A DNA stretch of 64,000 nt from assembly GCF_006334925.1 (NCBI RefSeq), contig NZ_VDHJ01000001.1:124001-188000 (forward strand). The letters run 5' to 3'. A program made the translations under genes and the position numbers. Shown here piece after piece: positions 8,645 to 17,281 of this stretch (within the stretch, counting starts at the first letter, position 1; the number at the start of each line of letters is the position of its first letter). The notes under the pieces are model-generated. The model worked only from the letters and a program-made list of their open reading frames with translations. It was not told the DNA's origin and did no database searches. The DNA is from Corynebacterium tapiri (GTDB lineage Bacteria > Actinomycetota > Actinomycetes > Mycobacteriales > Mycobacteriaceae).

Positions 8645-9940
8645 ATGACTACTGCCGACTCCTCGTTCCTTCAGCCGTTGGGAGATTTTGACCCCGAGGT
8701 TCACGCGGCAATCCAGGCGGAGCTGGCCCGCCAGCGCGAAACGCTCGAGATGATTGCCTCTGAGAACTTCGTTCCTCGCGCTGTTCTGCAGGCGCAGGGC
8801 TCTGTGCTGACGAATAAGTACGCCGAGGGTTACCCCGGGCGTCGCTACTACGGCGGCTGCGAGCACGTGGATGTTGTGGAGGACCTCGCCCGCAACCGCG
8901 CCAAGGATCTCTTCGGTGCGGAGTACGTCAACGTCCAGCCGCACTCCGGCGCTCAGGCTAACGCGGCGGTTCTTCACGCGCTGGTGCGCCCGGGTGACAA
9001 GATCATGGGTCTGTCGCTGGCTCATGGTGGGCACCTGACCCACGGCATGAAGATCAACTTCTCTGGCCGTCTCTACGACGTGGTCGCCTACGAGGTCGAT
9101 CCTGAGACCATGCGCATCGACATGGACAAGGTCCGCGAGATCGCCCTGGCGGAGCGCCCGAAGGTCATTATCGCGGGCTGGTCTGCCTACCCGCGCACGA
9201 TCGACTTCGCGGCCTTCCGTTCGATCGCCGACGAGATCGGCGCCTACCTGTGGACCGACATGGCACACTTCGCCGGCCTGGTGGCTGCGGGCCTGCACCC
9301 ATCGCCGGTCCCGCATTCCGACGTCGTGTCCACCACCATCCACAAGACCATTGGTGGACCGCGTTCCGGCATGATCCTGGCCAAGCAGGACTACGCCAAG
9401 GCCCTGAACTCGGCAGTCTTCCCCGGGCAGCAGGGTGGCCCGCTAATGCACGTCATCGCCGCCAAGGCAGTAGCGCTGAAGATCGCCGCGAGCCAGGAGT
9501 TTGTGCAGCGTCAGGAGCGCGTGCTCGAGGGCGCACGCATCCTGGCTGAGCGCTTGACCGCTCAGGACACCAAGGCTGCCGGTGTGGACGTGCTGACCGG
9601 TGGCACCGACGTCCACCTCGTGCTGGCTGACCTGCGCAACTCGGAGATGGACGGGCAGCAGGCAGAGGATCTGCTGCACCAGGTGGGCATCACTGTCAAC
9701 CGCAACGCCGTTCCCAACGACCCGCGTCCGCCGGCAGTTTCCTCCGGCCTGCGCATCGGCACCCCGGCGCTGGCCACCCGCGGTTTCGATGCCCAAGCGT
9801 TCACCGAGGTGGCAGACATCATCGGTACTGCGCTGGCAGCCGGCAAGAACGCTGACGTGGACAGCCTGCGCGCTCGCGTCCGCGCGCTGGCCGAGCAGTA
9901 CCCGCTGTACGAGGACCTCGAGGAGTGGAAGCTCAACTAA
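8645..9940 (+). CDS. glyA: serine hydroxymethyltransferase
   Basis: 431 residues. PLP enzyme interconverting serine and glycine with tetrahydrofolate, the main source of one-carbon units. Conserved LEMIASENF (34-42), [15 protein letters not shown] (59-73), and the PLP lysine in [15 protein letters not shown] at residue 234. ATG lies behind GAAAGGGA (about 8627-8634). Divergent from coaA, the same pairing as in mycobacteria (Rv1092c/Rv1093). Its TAA overlaps the ATG of the next gene, so the GH13 protein is translated from the same mRNA. Confidence 0.97.
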   Translation: MTTADSSFLQPLGDFDPEVHAAIQAELARQRETLEMIASENFVPRAVLQAQGSVLTNKYAEGYPGRRYYGGCEHVDVVEDLARNRAKDLFGAEYVNVQPHSGAQANAAVLHALVRPGDKIMGLSLAHGGHLTHGMKINFSGRLYDVVAYEVDPETMRIDMDKVREIALAERPKVIIAGWSAYPRTIDFAAFRSIADEIGAYLWTDMAHFAGLVAAGLHPSPVPHSDVVSTTIHKTIGGPRSGMILAKQDYAKALNSAVFPGQQGGPLMHVIAAKAVALKIAASQEFVQRQERVLEGARILAERLTAQDTKAAGVDVLTGGTDVHLVLADLRNSEMDGQQAEDLLHQVGITVNRNAVPNDPRPPAVSSGLRIGTPALATRGFDAQAFTEVADIIGTALAAGKNADVDSLRARVRALAEQYPLYEDLEEWKLN

Positions 9941-11112
9941 TGCGCACCGCCGAGCACATCTGGTGGCATGTCTATCCGCTGGCTGCCTGTGGAGCCCCTA
10001 TTCGCGAGGAGCGTACCCCAGGTGATCGCCTGCGTGCTCTGCTGCCCTGGGTGAGTCTGGCCGCAGAGTCTGGCTACACCGGAATCTTGCTCGGTCCGGT
10101 CTTTCAGTCCGTGGCGCATGGTTACGACACGCTCGATCACTTCCGCATCGACGACCGCCTCGGCGATGATGCCGTGTTCGACGAGTTTGTCAGCGCGTGC
10201 TCCTATCAAGGGGTGGCTGTCATCCTCGACGGGGTGTTCAATCACGTGGCCGTCGAGCACGCCTGGGTGAGCCAGAACGGCCCGATCAAGCGCGATGATC
10301 AGGGCAACCCCGTGGGTTGGGAAGGCGACGGCAGTCTCGCCGAGCTCGATCACAGCGACCCGCGTGTTGAGGATGCCGTGGTGGAGATCATGTGCCACTG
10401 GCTTGAGCGCGGCATCGCTGGTTGGCGTTTGGACGTCGCGTATGCCGTTCCGCGTGACTTCTGGGCCCGGGTGACCTGGCGGGTGCGCGAGAAGTTCCCG
10501 GAGGCCATCTTCCTTGGGGAGATGATCCACGGGGATTATGCAGAGCTGGCCTCAGGGACCGGTATCGATGCGGTCACTCAGTATGAGCTGTGGAAGGCCA
10601 TCTGGTCCTCGCTCAAGGACGAGAATTTCTTCGAACTTGAGCATGCCCTCGGGCGTCACGCGGAGTTTTCCTCCCGCGCGATTATGCAGACCTTCATCGG
10701 TAATCACGACGTCAACCGGATTGCCTCGGTCGTCGGGGAGCCGAAAGCCGCGTTGGCAGCGGTAGCGCTGTTCACTCTGCCGGGTCTGCCGAGTGTCTAT
10801 TACGGCGATGAGCGTGCGGCTTTAGGCGTGCGTGGCCAGGGTGCTGAAGCCGATGACCCGGTGCGCCCAGCATTGGACGATCTGGACGCCGCAGGTGATC
10901 TGGCAGAGCTCTACACGCAGCTCATTCGTCTGCGGCGGGCGCATCCCTGGTTGGCGGAGGCGACCCTACAAGTCGCGGAGGTAGAGAACCAGCGCATCAC
11001 GTTTACCGCGCATGCGCAGGGTAACGAGGTGGCAACGCATCTCTCGCTTGTCGACGGCTGCCATGCCCACGTGCACATCAATGGTGAGCACGTAGTGGAT
11101 TTTTCGCGCTAG
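9940..11112 (+). CDS. GH13 alpha-amylase family protein
   Basis: 390 residues, a compact single-domain member of glycoside hydrolase family 13. All four active-site regions are present: I DGVFNH, II GWRLDVAYAV with the Asp nucleophile, III IFLGEMIHGDY with the general acid Glu, IV FIGNHDVNRI with the third carboxylate. It lacks a signal peptide, so it acts inside the cell on a maltooligosaccharide, trehalose or glycogen-type substrate; exact specificity is not readable. ATG at 9940 overlaps the glyA stop (TAATG), an unusual metabolic pairing. It ends in a four-base convergent overlap with the DUF5997 gene. Confidence 0.88.
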   Translation: MRTAEHIWWHVYPLAACGAPIREERTPGDRLRALLPWVSLAAESGYTGILLGPVFQSVAHGYDTLDHFRIDDRLGDDAVFDEFVSACSYQGVAVILDGVFNHVAVEHAWVSQNGPIKRDDQGNPVGWEGDGSLAELDHSDPRVEDAVVEIMCHWLERGIAGWRLDVAYAVPRDFWARVTWRVREKFPEAIFLGEMIHGDYAELASGTGIDAVTQYELWKAIWSSLKDENFFELEHALGRHAEFSSRAIMQTFIGNHDVNRIASVVGEPKAALAAVALFTLPGLPSVYYGDERAALGVRGQGAEADDPVRPALDDLDAAGDLAELYTQLIRLRRAHPWLAEATLQVAEVENQRITFTAHAQGNEVATHLSLVDGCHAHVHINGEHVVDFSR

Positions 11113-11501
11113 TCCTCGGAGTCGCCAGCCGCCTCGGTGGAGTCTGGCTGGGACTCGCTGCGCTGTTGTGCCAGCGAGAGGCGCGCCTCGCGCAGCCACT
11201 TGGGCTGATCCTCTAGGAGGGCCTTGATCTGCTCGGTGGTCAGGGCCTCATCGAGGTTGTTGCGCTTGAGAGCGGTGATAGTAATTCCGAGCTTCTGGGC
11301 AACCACAGGGCGCGGGTGGGGCCCGTTAAGGCGCAAGTTGGTCAGCCACTCCGGCGGGTTTTCCTGAAGGTCGCGCAGCTGGGCGTGGGTGACAGCCCCA
11401 CCGCGGAATTCCTCCGGGGTAGCGGGGAGGTAGATCCCCAACTTCTTGGCGGCCGTCATGGGCTTCATTGCGGTGCTCGACGGGGCTTGTTCAGTGCTCA
11501 T
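11109..11501 (-). CDS. DUF5997 family protein
   Basis: 130 residues, soluble, without membrane segments. Central region KKLGIYLPATPEEFRGGAVTH then NPPEWLTNLRLNGPHPRPVVAQKLGI and LLEDQPKWLREAR resemble the actinobacterial DUF5997 family. Start set at 11501 (MSTEQAPS). Head-to-head with the LysR-substrate-domain protein at 11542 with only 40 bases between; this pair is commonly found together in actinobacteria, which suggests a shared but unknown role. Confidence 0.75.
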   Translation of the reverse strand: MSTEQAPSSTAMKPMTAAKKLGIYLPATPEEFRGGAVTHAQLRDLQENPPEWLTNLRLNGPHPRPVVAQKLGITITALKRNNLDEALTTEQIKALLEDQPKWLREARLSLAQQRSESQPDSTEAAGDSED

Positions 11502-11541
11502 GGGCCCAAACTCTAGCAGGCGACCCTGTAGGATCGAGCGC

Positions 11542-12171
11542 ATGCTCAGACTCGGTTTTGCTATCGGAGTCGCCCCGGATAAGTGGTTGCGTCGCTACGC
11601 CGAGGGAACCGATCACGGCCCGCTTCACGCCACAGGGATGGATGATCCGGCGGCCGCACTCATTGCCCGTGAGGTAGACGTCGCGTTGGTGCGGTTGCCG
11701 GATGCGCGTATCGACGATTCTTTCCACCTCATTCGGCTCTACGAAGAAGAGCCGGGAATCGCAGTGCCCAAGGAGTCTGTCTACGCGGAAGTCGGTGAAG
11801 CCGTTGCCGCCGCGGACGTGGCAGATGAGATTGTGAACTATCGCAGCGAGAGCCTGGATATGGAAGAGCTGCGTACGGCGCTGCAGGTCGTGGCCGCAAA
11901 TGTTGGTGTGGCCTTTGGCCCGCGCCCAGTGCTCAAGGCGCTGAGCAAGAACCGAGTGACGCACTTGGGGTATGCGGGCGAGGCCACTGCCACGAGCATT
12001 GCGGTGGCGTTTTATAAGGACGCTGATTGCGATGCGATCCAGGACTTTGTGGGCATCACCAAGGGCCGAACCGTTCGCTCTTCTCGCAGCTCAACCCCGA
12101 AAAGGACAGCTCGAGAGAAAGCGGCTGCAAAGAAGCAACGTCGCCAAGCGCGAAACAATAAGCGAAGGTAA
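11542..12171 (+). CDS. LysR-type substrate-binding domain protein without DNA-binding domain
   Basis: 209 residues. It begins directly with MLRLGFAIGVAPDKWLRRYAE, equivalent to the start of the LysR effector domain (periplasmic-binding-protein type 2 fold), and has no helix-turn-helix in front. The C-terminus is a basic, disordered tail (residues 175-209, rich in Lys, Arg and Ser) that could bind nucleic acid or ribosomes. ATG lies seven bases behind TAGGAT (11529-11534), so leaderless. Paired divergently with the DUF5997 gene. Possible stand-alone ligand sensor; function unknown. Confidence 0.78.
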   Translation: MLRLGFAIGVAPDKWLRRYAEGTDHGPLHATGMDDPAAALIAREVDVALVRLPDARIDDSFHLIRLYEEEPGIAVPKESVYAEVGEAVAAADVADEIVNYRSESLDMEELRTALQVVAANVGVAFGPRPVLKALSKNRVTHLGYAGEATATSIAVAFYKDADCDAIQDFVGITKGRTVRSSRSSTPKRTAREKAAAKKQRRQARNNKRR

Positions 12172-12190
12172 CAAGTTGGTCACCTTTTAA
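12165..12190 (+). terminator. intrinsic terminator overlapping the stop codon
   Basis: AAGGTAAC / GTCACCTT stem (one A-C mismatch) around AAGTTG-type loop, followed by TTTTAAT. The TAA stop of the LysR-like protein lies inside the left arm. Confidence 0.6.
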
Positions 12191-12222
12191 TAAGTTCCTG
12201 GCAATGCATTGATTGGGGCATG

Positions 12223-12228
12223 CATAAT
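12223..12228 (+). promoter_or_regulatory. -10 box of the LGFP lipoprotein gene
   Basis: CATAAT, preceded by TG, 43 bases before the start codon at 12272, which has its own AAAGGA ribosome binding site. A TGGCAA at about 18 bases upstream could be the -35. Confidence 0.5.
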
Positions 12229-12271
12229 GGCGAACCACGACAGATCGTCGTCAAGAAAGGAATTAATAATC

Positions 12272-12862
12272 ATGAAGTCCATCACCCGTCGCGTTGTTGC
12301 CGGTGCCGCTGCTCTGACCGTTGCCTTCGGTGCCGTTGCTTGCTCCGAGGCCGATGAAGCCGCCAACAAGGCTGGCGACGCCGCTTCGTCCGCCACCTCC
12401 GCTGCTGGCGATGCTGCTGGTGGAGCCAAGGACAAGGCCAAGGAGGCCACCGAGTCCGCAAAGGCTTCCGAGTCCGCTGGCAAGGAGGGCGCAACCGAGG
12501 AGGTCGCCACCGCCGACGGCAAGACCACCCTGGTTCCGGCTGACCTGGCAACCGCCATTGCCAACGAGGAAGGCAACTGGGGCAAGCCGGAGACCATTCA
12601 GGAGGGCGAGAAGGGCTTCCTGGCTACCTACGCCAACGGTGACCAGATCGTCTACGCCGACGCCATTGGTGCGGTTCCGGTCGTGGGCAAGATCAACGAG
12701 ACCTGGATGAGCGAGGGCGGCCTGGACGCTGAGATCGGCCTGCCGACGGCTCCGGAGAACGTTATCGAGAACGGCTGGGACCAGTCCTTCCAGAACGGCA
12801 CCATCGTGTGGACCAACGATGGTCAGGGCGGCGAGTACTCCGCCGACATCCAGAAGAAGTAG
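12272..12862 (+). CDS. LGFP-repeat-like lipoprotein with Ala-rich linker
   Basis: 196 residues. Residues 1-22 form a signal with lipobox GAVAC. Residues 25-75 are an Ala/Lys/Glu/Ser-rich, LEA-like stretch (EAANKAGDAASSATSAAGD) likely to be a flexible or helical spacer through the cell wall. The C-terminal 110 residues contain an IGLPTAPE...GWDQSFQNGTIVW module, a variant of the LGFP repeat found in corynebacterial envelope proteins and thought to help anchor them to the wall. ATG 12272 behind AAAGGA at good distance. Likely envelope structure or maintenance. Confidence 0.82.
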   Translation: MKSITRRVVAGAAALTVAFGAVACSEADEAANKAGDAASSATSAAGDAAGGAKDKAKEATESAKASESAGKEGATEEVATADGKTTLVPADLATAIANEEGNWGKPETIQEGEKGFLATYANGDQIVYADAIGAVPVVGKINETWMSEGGLDAEIGLPTAPENVIENGWDQSFQNGTIVWTNDGQGGEYSADIQKK

Positions 12863-12984
12863 CAGCGTAACCGTAAGTTCATCTTACAACCATGTAGTTT
12901 CCACCTTGCCTGCCTAGCCTTGGGTGGCGGAAAGACCACTTCGTTCTACCGCAACCGCCGCAAGGCACAAGGGGAAACTGCGAC

Positions 12985-14325
12985 ATGGGTTATACCTCCA
13001 CGCGCACTGCCGAATCGTCCGTTCCGACCTCCACCACAACCACCTACGTCCTCGACACCTCCGTCCTACTGTCAGACCCGTGGGCGGTGACAAAGTTCGC
13101 CGAGCACGATGTGGTTCTCCCGCTAGTGGTGATCTCGGAGCTGGAAGGCAAAAGACACCATCCGGAACTCGGATGGTTCGCCCGGCAGGCACTGCGCCTG
13201 CTGGAGGACCTGCGCTCCACCTACGGCCGCCTCGACTCGCCAGTACCGGCGAGTATCGAAGGCGGTCATTTGCGTGTGGAGCTTAACCACCAAGATCAAT
13301 CCGTCCTGCCTGTTGCTTTCCGGGGCCCGGAGGGGGATCACCGCATCCTGGCGTGTGCCCTTAATCTGCAGCGTGAGGGAGTGCGCACAGTCCTGGTAAC
13401 TAAGGATGTGCCGTTGCGCGTCAAAGCAGGCGCGGTGGGCCTCGAGGCGGATGAGTACCACGCCCAGGACGTTGTGCTTACTGGGTATACGGGCATGCGG
13501 GCGCTGACGATTAGTGGTCTGCAGATTGCCGAGCTGTACAACACCGGTCGCGCCAACCTAGGGGAGCTCGTCAGCGATCTGCCGATTCACTGTGGCCTGA
13601 CTCTGACAGGGCCTGCGGGACAATCAGCATTGGCACGTGTCGAGCGCGATGGGGAAGTCGCACTCGTGCGCGGAGACCGTAATGCCTTTGGGCTGACCGG
13701 TCGTTCGGCGGAACAGCGCATCGCGCTTGATCTGCTTCTCGACAACGAGGTTGGCATCGTCTCGGTCGGAGGTCGCGCCGGTACGGGTAAGTCAGCCCTC
13801 GCGCTGTGTGCCGGCCTCGAGGCCGTGCTGGAACGCGGAGAGCATCGGCGCATCGTGGTGTTCCGCCCGCTTTACGCCGTGGGAGGCCAGGACCTGGGTT
13901 ACTTGCCCGGCGGCGAGAGCGAGAAGATGAACCCGTGGGCGCAGGCGGTATACGACACGTTGGAGGGGCTCGTATCCGACAACGTCATGGACGAGGTGCT
14001 CGACCGCGAACTCATCGAGGTTCTTCCCCTGACCCACATTCGGGGGCGCAGCCTGCACGACGCATTCGTCATCGTGGACGAGGCCCAGTCCCTGGAGCGC
14101 AATGTGTTGCTTACAGTGCTCTCCCGCTTGGGTAGAGGGTCGCGGGTGGTGCTTACACACGACGTAGCCCAGCGCGATAACCTGCGCGTAGGGCGTCACG
14201 ACGGCATTCAAGCCGTGATCGAGAAGCTCAAGGGGCATAGCCTGTTCGCGCACATTACGCTGCAGCGCTCCGAGCGCTCGGCGATCGCGGAGCTGGTCAC
14301 CGACTTGTTGGAAGACGCGCGCTAG
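12985..14325 (+). CDS. PIN-PhoH fusion protein (PhoH2)
   Basis: 446 residues. Residues 20-165 are a PIN ribonuclease domain with the acidic residues in [12 protein letters not shown] and the later [11 protein letters not shown]; residues 230-446 are a PhoH ATPase with Walker [15 protein letters not shown] and Walker [12 protein letters not shown]. PhoH2 proteins couple RNA unwinding to sequence-specific cleavage. The family occurs next to glyA in mycobacteria (Rv1095), where it is preceded by a small antitoxin-like ORF; here the upstream gene is instead a lipoprotein. ATG behind AAGGGG. Confidence 0.92.
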   Translation: MGYTSTRTAESSVPTSTTTTYVLDTSVLLSDPWAVTKFAEHDVVLPLVVISELEGKRHHPELGWFARQALRLLEDLRSTYGRLDSPVPASIEGGHLRVELNHQDQSVLPVAFRGPEGDHRILACALNLQREGVRTVLVTKDVPLRVKAGAVGLEADEYHAQDVVLTGYTGMRALTISGLQIAELYNTGRANLGELVSDLPIHCGLTLTGPAGQSALARVERDGEVALVRGDRNAFGLTGRSAEQRIALDLLLDNEVGIVSVGGRAGTGKSALALCAGLEAVLERGEHRRIVVFRPLYAVGGQDLGYLPGGESEKMNPWAQAVYDTLEGLVSDNVMDEVLDRELIEVLPLTHIRGRSLHDAFVIVDEAQSLERNVLLTVLSRLGRGSRVVLTHDVAQRDNLRVGRHDGIQAVIEKLKGHSLFAHITLQRSERSAIAELVTDLLEDAR

Positions 14326-14368
14326 CGAGAGTTTGCGCGACTGACGCTCATCACAGAAGATTATCCTT

Positions 14369-14899
14369 ATGCCTGAAGCGACATTCACGCTGCGCCCCAT
14401 CCGCCCGGATGACTATGCGCAGGTCCGCGCGATCTATGAAATGGGCCTCGAAAGCGGCCACGCGACGTACGAGACCCAGGCTCCGACCTGGGAGCAGTTC
14501 ACCAACGCCAAGATCATGGCTTCGGTGTTTGTGGCTGTTGAAAACGATGACGACTCGAAGGTCATCGGCTGGGTGTCGGCAGCTCCTGCGTCGTCACGCT
14601 CGGTTTTCCACGGCGTCGTCGAGGACTCCATCTACGTCCACCCGGATGCCCGGGGACGAGGGGTCTCCTCAGCACTGCTGGACAAGCTCATTGAGGTTTG
14701 CCAGGACCTGCACAAGTGGGCCATCCACGCATGGATCTTCCCGGAGAACACCGGGTCCATCAAGCTGCATGAGTCGCGTGGGTTTGAGAAGGTCGGTGTG
14801 TACCGCCACCTGGCCAAGATGACCTACGGCGAGATGGCTGGGCAGTGGCGTGACACCGCGGTGTACGAGAAGCTCCTGCCCAAGCCTGAGCACTCCTAG
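14369..14899 (+). CDS. GNAT N-acetyltransferase, phosphinothricin acetyltransferase-like
   Basis: 176 residues of the GNAT fold. Acetyl-CoA-binding motif A is visible as VEDSIYVHPDARGRGVSSALLDKLIE near residues 88-113, followed by AWIFPENTGSIKLHESRGFEKVG, the pattern of the Pat/Bar/YncA subgroup that acetylates phosphinothricin or methionine sulfoximine-type compounds. Substrate is inferred only. It lies 43 bases after the PhoH2 gene and converges on the MFS exporter with a four-base overlap. Confidence 0.88.
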   Translation: MPEATFTLRPIRPDDYAQVRAIYEMGLESGHATYETQAPTWEQFTNAKIMASVFVAVENDDDSKVIGWVSAAPASSRSVFHGVVEDSIYVHPDARGRGVSSALLDKLIEVCQDLHKWAIHAWIFPENTGSIKLHESRGFEKVGVYRHLAKMTYGEMAGQWRDTAVYEKLLPKPEHS

Positions 14900-16446
14900 G
14901 AGATCGTCTCCTTCAGCCGATCCTGGCGCAGCGGTAGCAACAGGGCTGCCGCGAGCAGCGCCAGGGGAACCATCATGAGGAAGATGGGCGTGAGCCCGTC
15001 GTTATAAGCCGAGACGACAGCGTCTCGCACTGGCCCCGGTAGCTCGTTGACGGCTGCCGGGGTCAACCTGTTCGAGGAACCAGTCTGGCCAGCAAACTTC
15101 TGCGCGAGCTCGGCGCCGGCCGGACCCATCTTGGCAAAGGCCTCCGGAAGGTACTCGGCCATGCGGTCGTGCATGTTGGAAATGAACATCGAGCCGACGA
15201 CCGAGGCGCCCAGCGAGGAACCGATCTGGCGGAAGAAGTTGTTGGTGGCCGTTGCCGTGCCGACCAATCGGATAGGGAAGGAATTCTGCACGATGAGAAC
15301 GAGCACCTGCATGACCATGCCCAACCCCAGGCCGAAGAAGAAAAACATGATGCCCACCACGGTCAGCGTGGTCTGCGGGGTCAGAGTGCTCAGGGCGCCA
15401 AGCGTCGCTGCCACGATGACCATGCCCACAATCGGGTAAAACTTGTAGTTTCCGGTGCGCGAGATGATGATGCCCACGGTCGTGGAGGTGCCGATCATGC
15501 CGACCATCATCGGGATCATCATCAGGCCAGCGGTCGTGGGGGTGAGGCGGTGCACCATCTGCAGGTAGGTGGGGGTGTACGCGAGCACGCCCACCATGGC
15601 CAGTCCCACCACGACGCCGGATGCGGTGGTCAGCGCCATGTTGCGGTTGCGGAACAACCCCATGGGGATGAGCGGGTCCTGAGCGCGCTTCTCGACGATG
15701 ATGAACAGCAGCGCACCCACGATGACAGCCACGCCCAGGCCGAGGATGGTACTGGAGGTCCACGCATACTCGGTGCCGCCCCAGGTAGTCAGCAGGATCA
15801 AGCTGGAGGTGGTCAGCGCCATGAGCGCGGTTCCTAGCCAGTCGAAGCGACGCCACTGGGCGCTACCGGTGCGCAGGCGCAGAACGAGCGTGGCCACGGT
15901 CATCGCCAGCAGGCCAAGCGGAATGTTCATCCACATGCCCCAGCGCCAGCCGGGGCCGTCGGTGAACCAGCCACCGAGTACCGGGCCCAGAACTGAGCTC
16001 AACCCGAAAACGGCGCCCATCATGCCCATGAACTTGCCGCGCTCGCGGGCGGTGGTGACCTCGGCGATGATGGCCTGAGAATTGATCATCATGGAGCCGG
16101 CAGCCAGTCCCTGGACAGCGCGCCCGAAGATGAGCATTCCCATCGAGTTGGCAAAACCACCAATGGCGGAACCGAGGACGAACATGCCAATGGATCCGAC
16201 GTAGATCCACTTGCGGCCAACCAGGTCGCCGACCTTTCCAGAGATCGGCATGGCAATGGTCATGCCAGCCAGGAACACCGAGATAACCCAGCTCATGTGG
16301 TCCACGCCGCCGAGTTCGCCGACGATGGTGGGCAGGGCGGTGGCGAAGATCATCTGGCCAAGCGAGCTCATGAGCATCGTGGTCATCAACGCCGCGAAAA
16401 TCACCGGCAGCTTTTGTCTCTGCTCGGTGGGAGAGGGGATAGTCAC
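14896..16446 (-). CDS. MFS multidrug efflux transporter, DHA2 type
   Basis: 516 residues with fourteen predicted helices. Motif A GKVGDLVGRKWIYVGS and the family motif C region GPVLGGWF place it in the drug:proton antiporter-2 group (EmrB/QacA-like). GTG start overlaps the TGA of the upstream TetR gene by four bases, so regulator and pump are translated from one mRNA and the pump is presumably induced by its own substrate through that regulator. Substrate unknown. Confidence 0.92.
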   Translation of the reverse strand: MTIPSPTEQRQKLPVIFAALMTTMLMSSLGQMIFATALPTIVGELGGVDHMSWVISVFLAGMTIAMPISGKVGDLVGRKWIYVGSIGMFVLGSAIGGFANSMGMLIFGRAVQGLAAGSMMINSQAIIAEVTTARERGKFMGMMGAVFGLSSVLGPVLGGWFTDGPGWRWGMWMNIPLGLLAMTVATLVLRLRTGSAQWRRFDWLGTALMALTTSSLILLTTWGGTEYAWTSSTILGLGVAVIVGALLFIIVEKRAQDPLIPMGLFRNRNMALTTASGVVVGLAMVGVLAYTPTYLQMVHRLTPTTAGLMMIPMMVGMIGTSTTVGIIISRTGNYKFYPIVGMVIVAATLGALSTLTPQTTLTVVGIMFFFFGLGLGMVMQVLVLIVQNSFPIRLVGTATATNNFFRQIGSSLGASVVGSMFISNMHDRMAEYLPEAFAKMGPAGAELAQKFAGQTGSSNRLTPAAVNELPGPVRDAVVSAYNDGLTPIFLMMVPLALLAAALLLPLRQDRLKETIS

Positions 16447-17093
16447 TGTTGAGTCTCCTTCATACGTAGCAAGTCGCTCAGAGCGGCATGGGAAAAGTGG
16501 GGGATGTCTTCAATAGGAGAATTCGGCTGGTCGATCCACCGGTGCAGCCCGATGCGCCAGGCAGAGGCAGTCAGCGCGACGGCCAGTTCGGCCTCGGCGT
16601 GCTCGGAGATCTCAGGGCAGCGCCGATAGTAGGGGTGCTTCTTCAAAAACCTCGTGTAGGCGTCCTGGCCGGCGCGCTTGAGCGCAAAGGTGCGATGGGT
16701 GGCCTCGTGTAGGACTTTCGGTTCTTTGGCGAAGATCTCGGCTCGTCGACGGTAAATTGTTGCCCGATCGATGTCGAGGTCGGCGGTTAGCGACGACTCA
16801 ACGGCATGGTCGAAGAGATCGAGGAGGGCGCGCAGGCTATCTGCGTGTGCCATGTCTACAAAGGAGGAAATCGCTTCCTCGTTGGGCGGCAACATGGGAG
16901 GACCCAGGATGGCCTCCTCTTTGCTGGAGACGTAGTTGAAAAAGGTGCGTCGGGAAATGCCAGCTGCGCGGCAAATGTCCTCGATAGTGACCGCCTCGAC
17001 CCCATGCTCGATTCCGAGCAGGGTGGCGTGGTCCACGATCGCAGTCAGGGTGGCGCGCCGCTTGGCTTCGCGGAGTGAATTCTCGTCTGACAC
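16443..17093 (-). CDS. TetR family repressor of the adjacent efflux pump
   Basis: 216 residues from the GTG at 17093. N-terminal helix-turn-helix at about residues 28-60 (VTIEDICRAAGISRRTFFNYVSSKEEAIL); the C-terminal domain is a ligand-binding helical bundle. Start 17093 is preferred because a TAGCGT -10 box lies seven bases upstream, whereas the in-frame ATG at 17129 falls inside the presumed operator. It precedes the MFS gene with a GTGA overlap and very likely represses itself and the pump from the two operators at 17116-17145. Confidence 0.88.
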   Translation of the reverse strand: MSDENSLREAKRRATLTAIVDHATLLGIEHGVEAVTIEDICRAAGISRRTFFNYVSSKEEAILGPPMLPPNEEAISSFVDMAHADSLRALLDLFDHAVESSLTADLDIDRATIYRRRAEIFAKEPKVLHEATHRTFALKRAGQDAYTRFLKKHPYYRRCPEISEHAEAELAVALTASAWRIGLHRWIDQPNSPIEDIPHFSHAALSDLLRMKETQQ

Positions 17094-17109
17094 CCGAGCC
17101 ACGCTAGAC

Positions 17110-17149
17110 CTTATGTGCACGGTGTGCAAATTTGCATGGTGTGCATAAG
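17110..17149. promoter_or_regulatory. tandem TetR-type operators upstream of the tetR/MFS operon
   Basis: Two 13-bp sites 17 bases apart: TGCACGGTGTGCA (17116-17128, perfect inverted repeat TGCAC/GTGCA) and TGCATGGTGTGCA (17133-17145, one mismatch). The junction forms a perfect TGCAAATTTGCA palindrome and the block is bounded by CTTATG and CATAAG. It overlaps the promoter of the minus-strand repressor gene. Confidence 0.7.
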
Positions 17150-17227
17150 TGCAGGCTAGTGAGGTGAGTCACCGTCTGGTGTTACCTGTGATTGTTGAAC
17201 GATGCCCAATGGAGAAGAGCGGGCAAT

Positions 17228-17263
17228 ACAAGAAGTGGACCCCACCAGGGGTCCACTTCTTGT
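17228..17263. terminator. 16-bp perfect stem terminator after fum
   Basis: ACAAGAAGTGGACCCC and its exact reverse complement around an ACCA loop, 19 bases downstream of the fum stop on the minus strand. It has no T-run, but the very stable stem should stop transcription from fum. Confidence 0.72.
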
Positions 17264-17281
17264 GCCGTGGGACGGCGGAGA

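Noticed and set aside
12345-12490. Ala/Lys/Glu-rich stretch of the LGFP lipoprotein as a DNA tandem repeat
   Set aside because: The repetition is only compositional at protein level; the DNA has no regular repeat unit.
17094-17129. TetR start at the ATG at 17129
   Set aside because: It would place the start codon inside the operator pair; the GTG at 17093 has a correctly spaced -10 box.
17191-17203. Third GntR-like site ATTGTTGAACGAT between tetR and fum
   Set aside because: It resembles the two sites at the pxp locus, but it is far from that locus, behind fum and far from a fitting promoter; a match of this length can occur by chance in 64 kb.
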